Counted from the stretch's first letter, positions 7,052 to 15,016 are shown. The stretch: 20,759 bases of DNA from an uncultured Eubacteriales bacterium (GCA_900548005.1 URIZ01000018.1:1-20759), one strand, 5' to 3'. Notes: generated from the sequence alone by a model not told the origin. Translations and numbers: made by a program.

Positions 7052-7079
7052 TTGAAGGACGTATTTTATATGATATAAT
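7052..7079 (+). promoter_or_regulatory. Extended -10 promoter of the ABC transporter gene
   Basis: TTGAAG (7052-7057), 16 bases, then TGATATAAT with TATAAT at 7074-7079. The spacing and the TGA extension are the same as at the GNAT promoter. An ATG at 7078 overlaps this -10 box and so cannot be the translation start. Confidence 0.75.
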
Positions 7080-7110
7080 GGAAGAGATAAAGTGGTATCC
7101 GAGGAAATCT

Positions 7111-9672
7111 ATGATCATCGTAAAAAACCTAACAAAAGTTTACAAAAGCAAAAAAACAAAGAGTTGTGTGGCACTTAACAACGTGTCATTTTCACTCCCA
7201 AGCAAGGGGTTGGTTTTTGTGGTTGGCAAAAGCGGAAGCGGGAAGTCGACCATGCTCAATCTGCTGGGCGGACTGGACTCATTGACGTCTGGTGAAATCA
7301 ACGTCTTTGGCAATCAACTGAACGAATACAGCGAAAGTGAGCTTTATTCCTTCCGCTCAAATATGGTGGGTTTTGTCTTTCAAGACTTTCATCTTCTTGA
7401 CGACTTGACCGTTGCGGACAACGTGAGGCTATCCCTCAAACTTATGGCAGAAGACGATGACGACAGAGTTGAAAAAGCCCTTGAAAGTGTAGAACTTCTT
7501 GAATACAAGGATAGATACCCCCGTGAACTTTCGGGAGGTCAACAACAACGTGTGGCAATGGCAAGAGCACTTGTCAAAAACCCCGACGTTATTTTTGCAG
7601 ATGAGCCCACAGGAAACCTTGACAGCAATACAACTGAGCAAATCATCAAACTGATAAAGGAAATTTCAAAAGAGAAATTGGTTGTTGTGGTATCCCACAA
7701 CCTTTTTGATGCCTATGAGTATGCGGACAGAATCATTGAGTTGTCTGAGGGCAGAATCATCAACGACTTGGTGATCAACGAGAAGTATGAAAATGCTGTG
7801 GAAGTCAAGGATAACAAGGTCATCATCCCTATGCTGAAAAGATTCAAGCAGGATGAACTTGACAGCCTTCTTTCCATTTGCAAAAGAGATGAAATATTAG
7901 AGATAGAGCAGTCCAACAACAAGTTCAAACAAATAGAGCAAAAGGAAGAACCTCTACAAGCAAAAGCCCCTCAAAAGAAGACAAAAGGGTTGTCGTTTCT
8001 TGATTCAGTCAAGTTTTCCGCTATGTTTGGCAAGCGCAGAATTGTTGGATTTTTGCTGTCGGCAATCTTCGCATCAATACTGATTTGTGTATTATCCTTG
8101 GCGCAATCCATTGCAAATTTTGATGCAAAGTCTATGGCGGCGGACACTATGACTGAAGGCTCGGTTTATGCAGTAAGAAAGGATTTGGACACCCTCAGTG
8201 GGCAGGTGCATGCAAGAGTCATAACCGAGGAGGATTTTGCCAAAATCAAGCAAGCGTCTCCTGATGCAAAACTGTACAAACTCTATATGAGTGGTTTATA
8301 CATAACCGGCTACACCATTGGTCATCAAAAAGTGCCCAACATAACTCAAAGCGGACTGCACATTGTTGAAACCTCAGGAACTCTTGAAACCAACGAAGAG
8401 TATGCCAAGAAACTCCTGCGTCTTGACAATTTGGAAATAAATCGAGGCTCTGTTGAGCAAAAGACGGGCGGAGTCTACGTCACCGACTTCGTTGCGGACT
8501 CCTTTATGTTTTATGGCAAAGCAGAAAATTATGATGAAATTCTAGGACAATGTGAAGAAAGTGCCGACTATTGGCCCGCTGGTTACGTCAACGGAATCAT
8601 CATCACTGGCTACAAAGAAAAGTATGAAGGGCTTATTGACCAAATCAACAGTATGACAAAGGAATCCCCCTTGACAGAAGAAATCATTTCCTTTTTGGAT
8701 TACGTCAATCAAGCCCTTGCAATCGGTTACTATTTTGGTGACAACTACAAAGAAATATCTTCTGCCAACATCTACGAAAGAAACTACGTTTACACCAGGA
8801 ATTTCTTTGTCAACGGAGTGGATGCTTCCTCAACAATTCCATTTATCTCCTGCGGAAGTTATTTTGACTGCGTCTTGGGCGACAATGAAGTGTTTATGGA
8901 CGTGGAGGCCTACAACAAGATTTTTGGCACCGAATACACCTACGGCAACTGCGACACCTTTGTCCCCCATGCAATCAGTTTTTTGAGCAGTGATTTCAAC
9001 AACGAAGTCACTTATTCAAAGCAAATGACAGTTGCAGGAATTGGCAAATGTAAGGGCGGAAATATGCTTCTTGCAGACAACGTGTTTTATGAATACAAGG
9101 AAAAGATGTTCCATTGCTATGGAGTCTACGTTGACGGCGAAGACGTCAGTGGAGTCATCAACTACACAATAGACAACGGCTATTCAAATATATCTCTCAA
9201 AATGTCCGCAGTGCAAACAATGTCACAAGCAGTTGAGGTCTTCAACAGATTCTTTGAATTTATAGTGGCGATTTTGGTGTGCGCCTGTGTGTTTATCATC
9301 ACCAGCTTTGGTGTGAAAAACATCAAGGCTAAGATATACGAAGTCGGGGTGATGAAAGCCCTAGGCTGCAAGCTGTCAAGATTTTTTGTTATATTTGGTT
9401 TGCACACCTTGCTCATTGCTGTTGCAACAATAGTTGTGTCCGTTGCAGGATACGTGGCATTTGCCAACGTGGCAAATCATATCTTGGTGGAATCACTGAA
9501 AGCCATTGCTCCTGCAAAAATAATGCTTGACCTTCAATTCATCAAGTTTGATTGGCAGTTTGCTCTCATCAACTCGGCAGCGGTTGTGCTCATATCAATC
9601 GTGTCAACCACCATTCCAATCATCTTGTTGAAGCGCATCAAACCTATCACAATAATCAAAGCAAAAGAATAA
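7111..9672 (+). CDS. MacB-like ABC transporter, ATPase fused to FtsX-type permease
   Basis: An 853-residue protein with an N-terminal ATPase and a C-terminal four-helix permease. The ATPase shows Walker A GKSGSGKST (39-47), Q-loop Gln91, signature LSGGQQQR (140-147), Walker B VIFADEP (160-166) and His196. One membrane helix (about 311-331) is followed by a large extracytoplasmic domain of roughly 380 residues, then three helices (about 716-735, 757-782, 817-840), the FtsX/MacB layout. Such proteins move peptides or lipids, or work as mechanotransducers in export or antibiotic defence; the substrate is unknown. The start at 7111 has GAGGAAA just upstream; the earlier in-frame ATG at 7078 lies in the promoter. 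No partner gene is near. Arginine is mostly AGA here, whereas the WYL and ClC genes mostly use CGC, which hints at different ancestry. Confidence 0.93.
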   Translation: MIIVKNLTKVYKSKKTKSCVALNNVSFSLPSKGLVFVVGKSGSGKSTMLNLLGGLDSLTSGEINVFGNQLNEYSESELYSFRSNMVGFVFQDFHLLDDLTVADNVRLSLKLMAEDDDDRVEKALESVELLEYKDRYPRELSGGQQQRVAMARALVKNPDVIFADEPTGNLDSNTTEQIIKLIKEISKEKLVVVVSHNLFDAYEYADRIIELSEGRIINDLVINEKYENAVEVKDNKVIIPMLKRFKQDELDSLLSICKRDEILEIEQSNNKFKQIEQKEEPLQAKAPQKKTKGLSFLDSVKFSAMFGKRRIVGFLLSAIFASILICVLSLAQSIANFDAKSMAADTMTEGSVYAVRKDLDTLSGQVHARVITEEDFAKIKQASPDAKLYKLYMSGLYITGYTIGHQKVPNITQSGLHIVETSGTLETNEEYAKKLLRLDNLEINRGSVEQKTGGVYVTDFVADSFMFYGKAENYDEILGQCEESADYWPAGYVNGIIITGYKEKYEGLIDQINSMTKESPLTEEIISFLDYVNQALAIGYYFGDNYKEISSANIYERNYVYTRNFFVNGVDASSTIPFISCGSYFDCVLGDNEVFMDVEAYNKIFGTEYTYGNCDTFVPHAISFLSSDFNNEVTYSKQMTVAGIGKCKGGNMLLADNVFYEYKEKMFHCYGVYVDGEDVSGVINYTIDNGYSNISLKMSAVQTMSQAVEVFNRFFEFIVAILVCACVFIITSFGVKNIKAKIYEVGVMKALGCKLSRFFVIFGLHTLLIAVATIVVSVAGYVAFANVANHILVESLKAIAPAKIMLDLQFIKFDWQFALINSAAVVLISIVSTTIPIILLKRIKPITIIKAKE

Positions 9673-9810
9673 AAAGCAGTTTATGCTGCAAAAACGACAA
9701 CTTAAACAGTCGATTCTTGCAAAACAATCAAACAAATCAAAAACAAAAAGCGAACTCAAATGAGTGAAATAGTCAAATAAAAGTAGACACAAAAAAAGTG
9801 TTATTTAAAT

Positions 9811-9842
9811 CCCTGTTCAGTTCTATACTGAATGGGGTTTTT
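9811..9842 (+). terminator. Terminator downstream of the ABC transporter
   Basis: ccctgttcag (9811-9820) pairs with ctgaatgggg (9828-9837) over ten positions including two G-U pairs, followed by five T residues. It lies about 140 bases after the ABC stop codon. Confidence 0.85.
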
Positions 9843-10026
9843 ATATTCTAAACTATATAACCATAGACCAAACAATCCATTTTGAGATACTTTACGTTAT
9901 AAATCGCCGACACAAACTGCGTTTCAACCTTGAAAAAACACCCACCACTCCTCACGGTGCGGATTAGTTCAAATTCTTTCCACCAGAACAAAACTAAAAA
10001 GAACATAAACTTTTTAGAAAAGAGAG

Positions 10027-10053
10027 AAAGTCCCAAAAGGACTTTTTCTTTTT
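10027..10053 (+). terminator. Second rightward terminator-like hairpin
   Basis: aaagtcc (10027-10033) and ggacttt (10039-10045) form a 7-base stem with a five-base loop, followed by a long T-rich run. No gene lies between it and the previous terminator, so it may be a back-up or belong to a lost gene. Confidence 0.65.
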
Positions 10054-10125
10054 ATATCGAATACACATTCATATTGTATATTCTTACGAATAACAATCAC
10101 TTACTCATTGTTCTTTTCGAGCAAG

Positions 10126-10158
10126 CGAAAAAGAAAAGACCGCCCAAAAAGCGGGCGG
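10126..10158 (-). terminator. Leftward terminator without an evident gene
   Basis: Read leftward, ccgccc (10153-10158) and gggcgg (10140-10145) pair across a seven-base loop containing five T residues, followed by tcttttcttttt. The T tract is on the leftward strand only. Confidence 0.65.
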
Positions 10159-10544
10159 CCCTATACCGAAAAATATCGGTATTGAAAAGCGTATCGGCTG
10201 ATGCGGCGGTCAGATTGATATGAGCGCGCACCAGCAGAACGAAATTTGTCGGTTTGCTTCAAGATTGAGAGCAACCTTCCCTATGCCAAACGCAAGGCAT
10301 ACGCTTTGCGTCCGCAAGCCGAGCCGTCGTTGCTCACGTATACGAAAAGCCGACGCGCACTCCTCTTGCAACGTCGAATCGAGATACGTTTCAACACAAG
10401 CGACAGCTCATTGGCGAGATCGATCGCCATCCTGCTTGCTCTTATATTAATATAGACAATTTCGGCGGGGTCGATTTCCCAAAATTTTGCAAAATTGTTT
10501 ACAAAACACAAAAAATCGCGAGATTTTGCCTGTTGAACATGAAA

Positions 10545-10569
10545 ACGGAGCGGCAAAACGCCGTTCCGT
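10545..10569 (-). terminator. Hairpin downstream of the small leftward ORF
   Basis: Leftward, acggaacggc pairs with gccgctccgt over ten positions with one A-C mismatch and a five-base loop, then runs into ttttc. It lies about 210 bases after the small ORF stop at 10781. The T tract is short, so termination strength is uncertain. Confidence 0.45.
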
Positions 10570-10628
10570 TTCCAAAAATAAAAAAGAAGGTAAAGTGAAC
10601 ACGTCACATGAAAATCATATTGTCGGGT

Positions 10629-10734
10629 GCGCGGATTTGCCATATTGCGAAAGGCGATTTGAGCCTTTCAAGTTGCTTGCGCGGGTCAAACGCAAAGGAT
10701 TTGGACAACAAAAGGAGATCCGGCAAATCCGCGC
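10629..10734. ncRNA. Possible structured RNA or long inverted repeat
   Basis: A perfect 13-base inverted repeat, gcgcggatttgcc (10629-10641) with ggcaaatccgcgc (10722-10734), encloses two further hairpins: gaaaggc/gcctttc (10649-10655 with 10663-10669) and ttgcg/cgcaa (10677-10681 with 10691-10695). Together they form a closed three-way junction of about 106 bases. It lies in the leftward transcript predicted for the small ORF; the strand on which it acts is not clear. No known RNA family is recognised. Confidence 0.35.
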
Positions 10735-10780
10735 TTTTGGGGTTGAGATTGCCTATCGTTTGCACGCCAAAACGAGATGA

Positions 10781-10891
10781 TTATCTGTTGATAAGGCACA
10801 TTCTGACGTACACGATTTTGCCGTTTCTGGTGGCGATTTGCGAATCGCTGACTTTTTTTGCTGCGTTGATACGGCTCATCAAAATTTTCAT
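10781..10891 (-). CDS. Small ORF of 36 codons with a strong ribosome site
   Basis: Begins MKILMSRINAAKK and ends VRMCLINR, a basic peptide without a clear membrane segment. AAGGAGT at 10897-10903 lies six bases before the ATG, as good as any ribosome site in the window, and a candidate promoter lies about 100 bases upstream, divergent from the WYL regulator. After the TAA the same frame stays open for another 58 codons (10607-10780) in protein-like sequence before a TGA at 10604-10606. So this is either a true small gene or the start of a gene broken by one stop codon. No family is recognised. The divergent regulator could control it. Confidence 0.45.
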   Translation of the reverse strand: MKILMSRINAAKKVSDSQIATRNGKIVYVRMCLINR

Positions 10892-10962
10892 AGTTTACTC
10901 CTTCAAGCGTCATGCGCTTACTTTTTGAGTGATTTTGCTCGGGGATTTTTTTGTTTTCCCCC

Positions 10963-10991
10963 TTGCTTGCAAACATATAATATGATATACT
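10963..10991 (+). promoter_or_regulatory. Promoter of the WYL regulator gene
   Basis: TTGCTT (10963-10968), 17 bases, then TATACT (10986-10991) preceded by TGA, an extended -10. An alternative TATAAT is at 10976-10981. The leader would be about 95 bases. Confidence 0.65.
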
Positions 10992-11013
10992 GTGTACCGA
11001 AATGGGGACACAA
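10984..11013 (-). promoter_or_regulatory. Candidate leftward promoter overlapping the WYL promoter
   Basis: Leftward, TTGTGT (11008-11013), 18 bases, then TATATC (10984-10989). Its -10 covers the same bases as the -10 of the rightward WYL promoter, so the two would compete or be co-regulated. Confidence 0.35.
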
Positions 11014-11091
11014 GTCGCAAATTTCAAAACTTTTTACAAAAAATTGCAAAAACTACGATTTTTTTGGCGAACCGCCGCCGAAGGAGCGAAT

Positions 11092-12153
11092 ATGGCACTT
11101 GAAGCAAAGAAAACCCTTATCATGCGGATATATCAAATCCTTGAAGAATACAGCGACGACGAACATCCGCTCACGCAGCAGGACATCATCGATTTGCTTG
11201 AACGCAACTACGGCATCGAGTGCGAGAGAAAAGCCGTGGGGCGCAACCTGTCCTATCTCAAAGAAATGGGTTTTGACATCGAAAGCTGCAAAGGCGGCTC
11301 ATACCTTGCCACGCGCAAGATCGAAAATGCCGAGCTTAGGCTGCTCATAGACAGCGTGCTGTCTTCGCGCAACATCAACTCCACGCACTCCAAGCAGCTC
11401 ATCGACAAGCTCATATCCCTTGGCGGGCACAACTTCAAATCGCACGTCAAGCACGTCTATTCCGTCAAAGAGTGGGACAAATCCAGCAATAAGGACTTCT
11501 TCTACAACGTGGAAATCGCCGACGAAGCGATCGAGCAAGGCAAGAAAATCGAGTTTGACTACAACAAAATGGGGCTTGACAAGCAACTTCACAAAAACTT
11601 GTCCCACAAAGGCTCGCCATACCAGATGTTTTTGCACAATCAACGCTACTACCTTATGATGTTTGACGAGGTGTTTGACCAAGTGGGCTACTACCGCATG
11701 GACAAAATTACGAATATAGAAATCGTCAACGAAAATGCGAAACCGCTCAAAGAAAACTTCGGCTTTGAAAAAGGCATCGACTACAAGCAAATCTCCACCG
11801 CTCTGCCGTACATGTACAACGACAAACCTATCCCTGTCACGATCAAGTGCCGCAACTATATGATGGACACGCTGTCCGACTGGTTTGGCACAAACTTCAT
11901 AGTCAAGCCGGTGGACGATGACAACTTCACCGCCACGATCACCGCAAGCGAAAAAGCCATATTATATTGGATATTGCAATACAACTACAAGATAGAAGTC
12001 ATCGCGCCCGAGTCCTTGCGCGAGCGTGTGATATACAGCTTGAAAACGACGCTTTCAAAATACGAAAATGACGGCGACAACGCGTCCAAATCAACCGATA
12101 CTGCCGCCGCCATGCAAGAAAAATCAAGCGAAAATCAAAACAAAACCGTTTGA
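11092..12153 (+). CDS. HTH and WYL domain transcriptional regulator
   Basis: A 353-residue DNA-binding regulator. Residues 1-75 form a DeoR-like winged helix-turn-helix (LTQQDIIDLLERNYGIE...RKAVGRNLSYLKEMGF). Residues about 140-212 form the WYL ligand-sensing domain, with KKIEFDYNKM, then RYYLMMFDE in place of the canonical W-Y-L, and GYYRMDKITNIEI. A C-terminal extension to about 340 matches the WCX region, and the last 20 residues are low-complexity and polar. WYL proteins sense nucleotides or nucleic acids and often control defence or stress genes. The start at 11092 has AAGGAG five bases upstream; the frame is open earlier, but those residues come from the leader. A strong terminator follows. 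Its neighbours are a divergent small ORF and a downstream ClC gene with its own promoter. Confidence 0.93.
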   Translation: MALEAKKTLIMRIYQILEEYSDDEHPLTQQDIIDLLERNYGIECERKAVGRNLSYLKEMGFDIESCKGGSYLATRKIENAELRLLIDSVLSSRNINSTHSKQLIDKLISLGGHNFKSHVKHVYSVKEWDKSSNKDFFYNVEIADEAIEQGKKIEFDYNKMGLDKQLHKNLSHKGSPYQMFLHNQRYYLMMFDEVFDQVGYYRMDKITNIEIVNENAKPLKENFGFEKGIDYKQISTALPYMYNDKPIPVTIKCRNYMMDTLSDWFGTNFIVKPVDDDNFTATITASEKAILYWILQYNYKIEVIAPESLRERVIYSLKTTLSKYENDGDNASKSTDTAAAMQEKSSENQNKTV

Positions 12154-12163
12154 ATCCGAGCAT

Positions 12164-12192
12164 AAACGCAACGTCCGCCGTTGCGTTTTTTT
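12164..12192 (+). terminator. Terminator of the WYL regulator gene
   Basis: aaacgcaacg (12164-12173) and cgttgcgttt (12179-12188) form a perfect ten-base stem with loop tccgc, followed by more T residues. It starts 10 bases after the stop codon. Confidence 0.9.
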
Positions 12193-12202
12193 GTCAATTC
12201 GA

Positions 12203-12231
12203 TTGATTTTGTTATAAAGCAAGACTATAAT
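12203..12231 (+). promoter_or_regulatory. Promoter of the ClC transporter gene
   Basis: TTGATT (12203-12208), 17 bases, then a perfect TATAAT (12226-12231). It lies directly after the WYL terminator, so the ClC gene is an independent unit with a leader of about 25 bases. Confidence 0.85.
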
Positions 12232-12263
12232 ACACATCTCACAACCACTTTGAAGGTGAAATG

Positions 12264-13898
12264 ATGACAAAAAAAGATTTGCTTTCAAGATTGTACCGTC
12301 ACGGCGTACAGCTGATGGCGGTGGGAATAATCACCGGCATTGCGGTGGGCATTGTGGTGTCCTTTTTCAACATTGCCGCCGAGCTGTTTTCGCAATACGC
12401 AAAAGATTTGTATTCTCTTTTGCGCGAAAACCCCGCGTTTATTCCCTTGCTTTTCATTGCCCTTGCGATAATCGCGTTTGCAATAGCCACGCTTGCAAAA
12501 TTCGTGCCTATGATTCGCGGCAGCGGAATTCCTCAAACGGAAGGCGCGGCAAGGGGATTGCTCGAACTCAATTGGTACAAATCTCTGCCGTCAATGGCGG
12601 CGGCGTGCCTTGTGTGTATAATATCCGGTCTCACCGCGGGAGCTGAAGGTCCGAGTATGTTTATCGGCGCGACTTGCGGAGACGGAGTGAGCAAAATGTT
12701 GCGTTGCACGGATATGGAACGCAGATATCAGCTCACGGGCGGAGCGAGCGCAGGGCTTGCAGTGGCGTTCAATGCGCCGCTTACGGGCATAGTTTTTGCA
12801 TTTGAAGAAGCGCACAGACGTTTCACCCCTGCAATATTTATATGCGCATTTTCATCCGTGCTGTCGTCAATCATCACACGCAATCTGCTGTTTGAGCTTA
12901 TGCAGATGGAAGTGACGTCCACATTTACGACGTTCACGCTCGTGCAAATGCCGCTCAAAACGTACGGATACGTTGCAATCGCCGCAATCATAAGCGGATT
13001 GTTGGGCTTCGGCTTTTATTCGCTTTGCCTGCTCTCTCGCAAAATCTTTGCCAAAATCACGTTTGCAAAGGGGCTTGGCAAGATGCTCATACCGTTTGTT
13101 GCGGCAGGCGTGTTCGGGCTTATCAGCGTATCGGTCATGGGCGGCGGACACTCGTTCATTCAATCGCTCGGCACTTTGGGCGGAATGCGAGAGCAATCTG
13201 TTGCCGCGATATTCTCATCACCCGTTGTGGTTTCTCTTCTTCTCGTGCTTGTCATGCGAATTGTGGCAACCGTCTTCAATCTCGGCGCAGGCGTGCCGTG
13301 CGGCATATTCATCCCCATGCTCTCCATAGGCGCATGCGTGGGCGCGCTCGTTTCCAAATTGTGCGGCGCAATCGGCATGGACGCTGTGTACGGAGATTGC
13401 ATCGTGATGATATGCATGGCGACCTTCTTTGCCTCGATCGTCAAAGCACCTATCACCGCAATCGTCATGATTGTAGAATTGACGTGGCAGTTCACCTTGC
13501 TCGTCCCCGTTATTCTCGGCGTATCCTTCGGCTATATGGTCAGCGAAATATTCGGCGCAAAACCCATCTATGAAGTCATACTCGACGGCATACTCGAAGA
13601 CGAACACGTGCATCTGACGCGCCACTCCTACACCACCACGATAGAAGAAGGCTCGATTGCGATGAACAAACCCATCCGTGACGTTTTGTGGCCGGGCAAC
13701 CTTCTTATCCGTTCCATAAAACGCGGTGACGAAATCGTGGTTGCCTCGTCCGACACCGTGCTCCGCGCAGGCGATGAGATAACCGTGCAAACGGAATGTG
13801 TGGACTTTGACCGTTTCAAAGTGTGGGTGGACGAGATAGTAAAACCAAGAAAACGCTTTGCCTTGCGCACATCTCGAAAAACCACAAAACGCAACTGA
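12264..13898 (+). CDS. ClC-family chloride transporter with C-terminal TrkA-C-like domain
   Basis: An integral membrane protein of 544 residues that moves chloride, probably in exchange for protons. The three ClC selectivity motifs are present: GSGIP, GAEGPS with the gating glutamate, and GAGVPCGIFIP. The glutamate pair in FAFEEAHRRF matches the internal proton-pathway glutamate of exchangers, and a tyrosine is present in KPIYEVIL; both argue for H+/Cl- exchange over a passive channel. GSGIP rather than GNNLI argues against a fluoride type. The last 100 residues contain a TrkA-C-like fold (LLIRSIKRGDEIVVASSD...LRAGDEITVQ), usually a ligand-binding regulatory module. Two ATGs are adjacent; the second (12264) sits better after AAGGTG (12253-12258). 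Confidence 0.94.
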   Translation: MTKKDLLSRLYRHGVQLMAVGIITGIAVGIVVSFFNIAAELFSQYAKDLYSLLRENPAFIPLLFIALAIIAFAIATLAKFVPMIRGSGIPQTEGAARGLLELNWYKSLPSMAAACLVCIISGLTAGAEGPSMFIGATCGDGVSKMLRCTDMERRYQLTGGASAGLAVAFNAPLTGIVFAFEEAHRRFTPAIFICAFSSVLSSIITRNLLFELMQMEVTSTFTTFTLVQMPLKTYGYVAIAAIISGLLGFGFYSLCLLSRKIFAKITFAKGLGKMLIPFVAAGVFGLISVSVMGGGHSFIQSLGTLGGMREQSVAAIFSSPVVVSLLLVLVMRIVATVFNLGAGVPCGIFIPMLSIGACVGALVSKLCGAIGMDAVYGDCIVMICMATFFASIVKAPITAIVMIVELTWQFTLLVPVILGVSFGYMVSEIFGAKPIYEVILDGILEDEHVHLTRHSYTTTIEEGSIAMNKPIRDVLWPGNLLIRSIKRGDEIVVASSDTVLRAGDEITVQTECVDFDRFKVWVDEIVKPRKRFALRTSRKTTKRN

Positions 13899-13945
13899 AA
13901 AAGCAGTTTACACAATCGTTTTGACAATATAAAACCTTGATATTG

Positions 13946-13979
13946 AAATATGCTCGCAAAAATTGCGAGCATATTTTTC
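13946..13979. terminator. Terminator between the converging ClC and TIM-barrel genes
   Basis: aaatatgctcgc (13946-13957) and gcgagcatattt (13965-13976) form a perfect 12-base stem with a seven-base loop, with T residues following on the rightward strand. It lies between two converging genes and may serve both. Confidence 0.9.
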
Positions 13980-14010
13980 TTTATTATCGTTGCGTTTTCA
14001 ACGTTTTACA

Positions 14011-14754
14011 TCAGGGATGTTTTTCTCCCTTGCGATAGGCTTCCATAACGGGCTTGAACACTTCGCCGTTGGTTGGCGGACTCCAAATGATTGCATTTGC
14101 GCCTGCCCTTATGGTCTCGGTGATGCTTTCTTCAGTCGGTCCGCCCGTTGCGATTATGGGGATGTTGGGATCGATTGCCCTTATCTTTGCCACGACATGA
14201 GCCGTTTGACTGCCGGCTGCAACGTTGAGAATTTCCGCACCGTGTTCAACTTTTTCACGCACGCCTTCCGCATTGACCATCGTTGCGACAATCGGGATGT
14301 CAATCGTGTCGTACAGCTCGCGTATGGTCTTGTCCGAAGTCGGAGCATTGACCACAACGCCCGCCGCTCCCTGCATCTCAGAGAACATGGCGAGATTCAC
14401 CACTCTTTTGCCTTGCGTCAAACCACCGCCCACACCCGTGAATACGGGCACGTCGGCAGCGTGTATCAACATCTCGTTGATGATTGGTTGCGGAGTGTAC
14501 GGATACACCGCAAACACCGCGTCAGCGTTGCAGTTTCGAATCACCGCCACGTCGGTTGTGAAAACGATGGATCTTATTCTTTTTCCAAACAGCACGATGC
14601 CGCTACATTCGCTGATTTGCTCGGGAACTCTCAATGCAAAGTTTCTCAAGCTGCCGTTGATTTGCGGAGCCATACTCTGAAGTGTCTCGCTCTCATAAAT
14701 GATTCGCGACGCGCGCTGAATTTCTTCTTGAAGTCTTTTGTATAGTTTACCCAC
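14011..14754 (-). CDS. TIM-barrel protein of unknown function (often annotated as hydrolase)
   Basis: A 247-residue soluble protein that matches a conserved Clostridia family often labelled only hydrolase. It shows repeated beta-alpha units and the features of a phosphate-binding TIM barrel: GSLRNFALRVPEQI near the start, IVFTTDVAVI, FTGVGGGLTQGKRVVNLAM, VVVNAPTSDKTIREL, IPIVATMVNAEG and the late IPIIATGGPTEESI, where the glycine-rich turn would hold a phosphate group. No catalytic residue can be assigned. The start codon is GTG at 14754, supported by a very strong AGGAGGT at 14761-14767, six bases away. It is a single-gene unit converging on the ClC gene. Confidence 0.85.
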   Translation of the reverse strand: MGKLYKRLQEEIQRASRIIYESETLQSMAPQINGSLRNFALRVPEQISECSGIVLFGKRIRSIVFTTDVAVIRNCNADAVFAVYPYTPQPIINEMLIHAADVPVFTGVGGGLTQGKRVVNLAMFSEMQGAAGVVVNAPTSDKTIRELYDTIDIPIVATMVNAEGVREKVEHGAEILNVAAGSQTAHVVAKIRAIDPNIPIIATGGPTEESITETIRAGANAIIWSPPTNGEVFKPVMEAYRKGEKHP

Positions 14755-14783
14755 TTGTCCACCTCCTAAATTAGAGTGCGATA

Positions 14784-14812
14784 ATTATAACACCGCAAAA
14801 GCGCATACACAA
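14784..14812 (-). promoter_or_regulatory. Promoter of the TIM-barrel gene
   Basis: Leftward, TTGTGT (14807-14812), 17 bases, then a perfect TATAAT (14784-14789), with the ribosome site about 17 bases further on. Confidence 0.75.
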
Positions 14813-14910
14813 TACCCGCGCCGCAACGTTTTTCGCACTCCCTGCCCCATATACCCCACATTTTACAACTCTGTTGCCTATCTCCGCCACGATTGTTTGG
14901 TTATACCGAC

Positions 14911-14983
14911 ACAATCCGCCGTTGCGGCTCGTGTTCCGTCTTCAAAATTGCACAGTCTGTTAATAAGAACACTTCGAATAGGC
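14911..14983 (+). repeat. Diverged direct repeat, copy A (copy B at about 15614-15683)
   Basis: Shared blocks in the same order: ttgcggctc, ttccgtctt, caca, gtt-ataag, then a run ending in ggc. The two copies are about 700 bases apart in the same orientation and have clearly diverged by point changes. Confidence 0.65.
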
Positions 14984-15016
14984 ACAGTGAATATATAAGT
15001 TTTTATAAGTTCACGG

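Larger units (their letters stand above)
9673..10780. other. About 1.1 kb without a convincing gene
   Basis: The first half is AT-rich with two rightward terminators. The second half (about 10185-10480) is GC-richer; leftward it contains an open frame ending at 10281 with protein-like stretches such as WEIDPAEIVYINIRASRMA, but no family is recognisable and its only in-frame ATGs lack good ribosome sites. Hairpins occur at 10163-10182 (ataccga/tcggtat) and at 10545-10569. A leftward terminator at 10126-10158 has no evident gene in front of it, so an untranslated or decayed leftward transcript is possible. Confidence 0.5.

Noticed and set aside
7078..7110. ATG at 7078 as start of the ABC transporter
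   Set aside because: It overlaps the -10 box of the promoter; the ATG at 7111 has a ribosome site and the usual first residues.
6855..7118. 87-codon leftward frame covering tRNA-Val
   Set aside because: Its C-terminal part is the antisense of the tRNA and its terminator.
9848..10036. 62-codon leftward frame in AT-rich DNA
   Set aside because: It begins inside a terminator hairpin, and no homology or ribosome site is visible.
10608..10928. 106-codon rightward frame with a hydrophobic tail
   Set aside because: No ribosome site at a proper distance; it overlaps the inverted repeat and the small leftward ORF with its strong ribosome site.
13963..14745. 260-codon rightward frame opposite the TIM-barrel gene
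   Set aside because: It starts in the terminator hairpin and mirrors a conserved gene.
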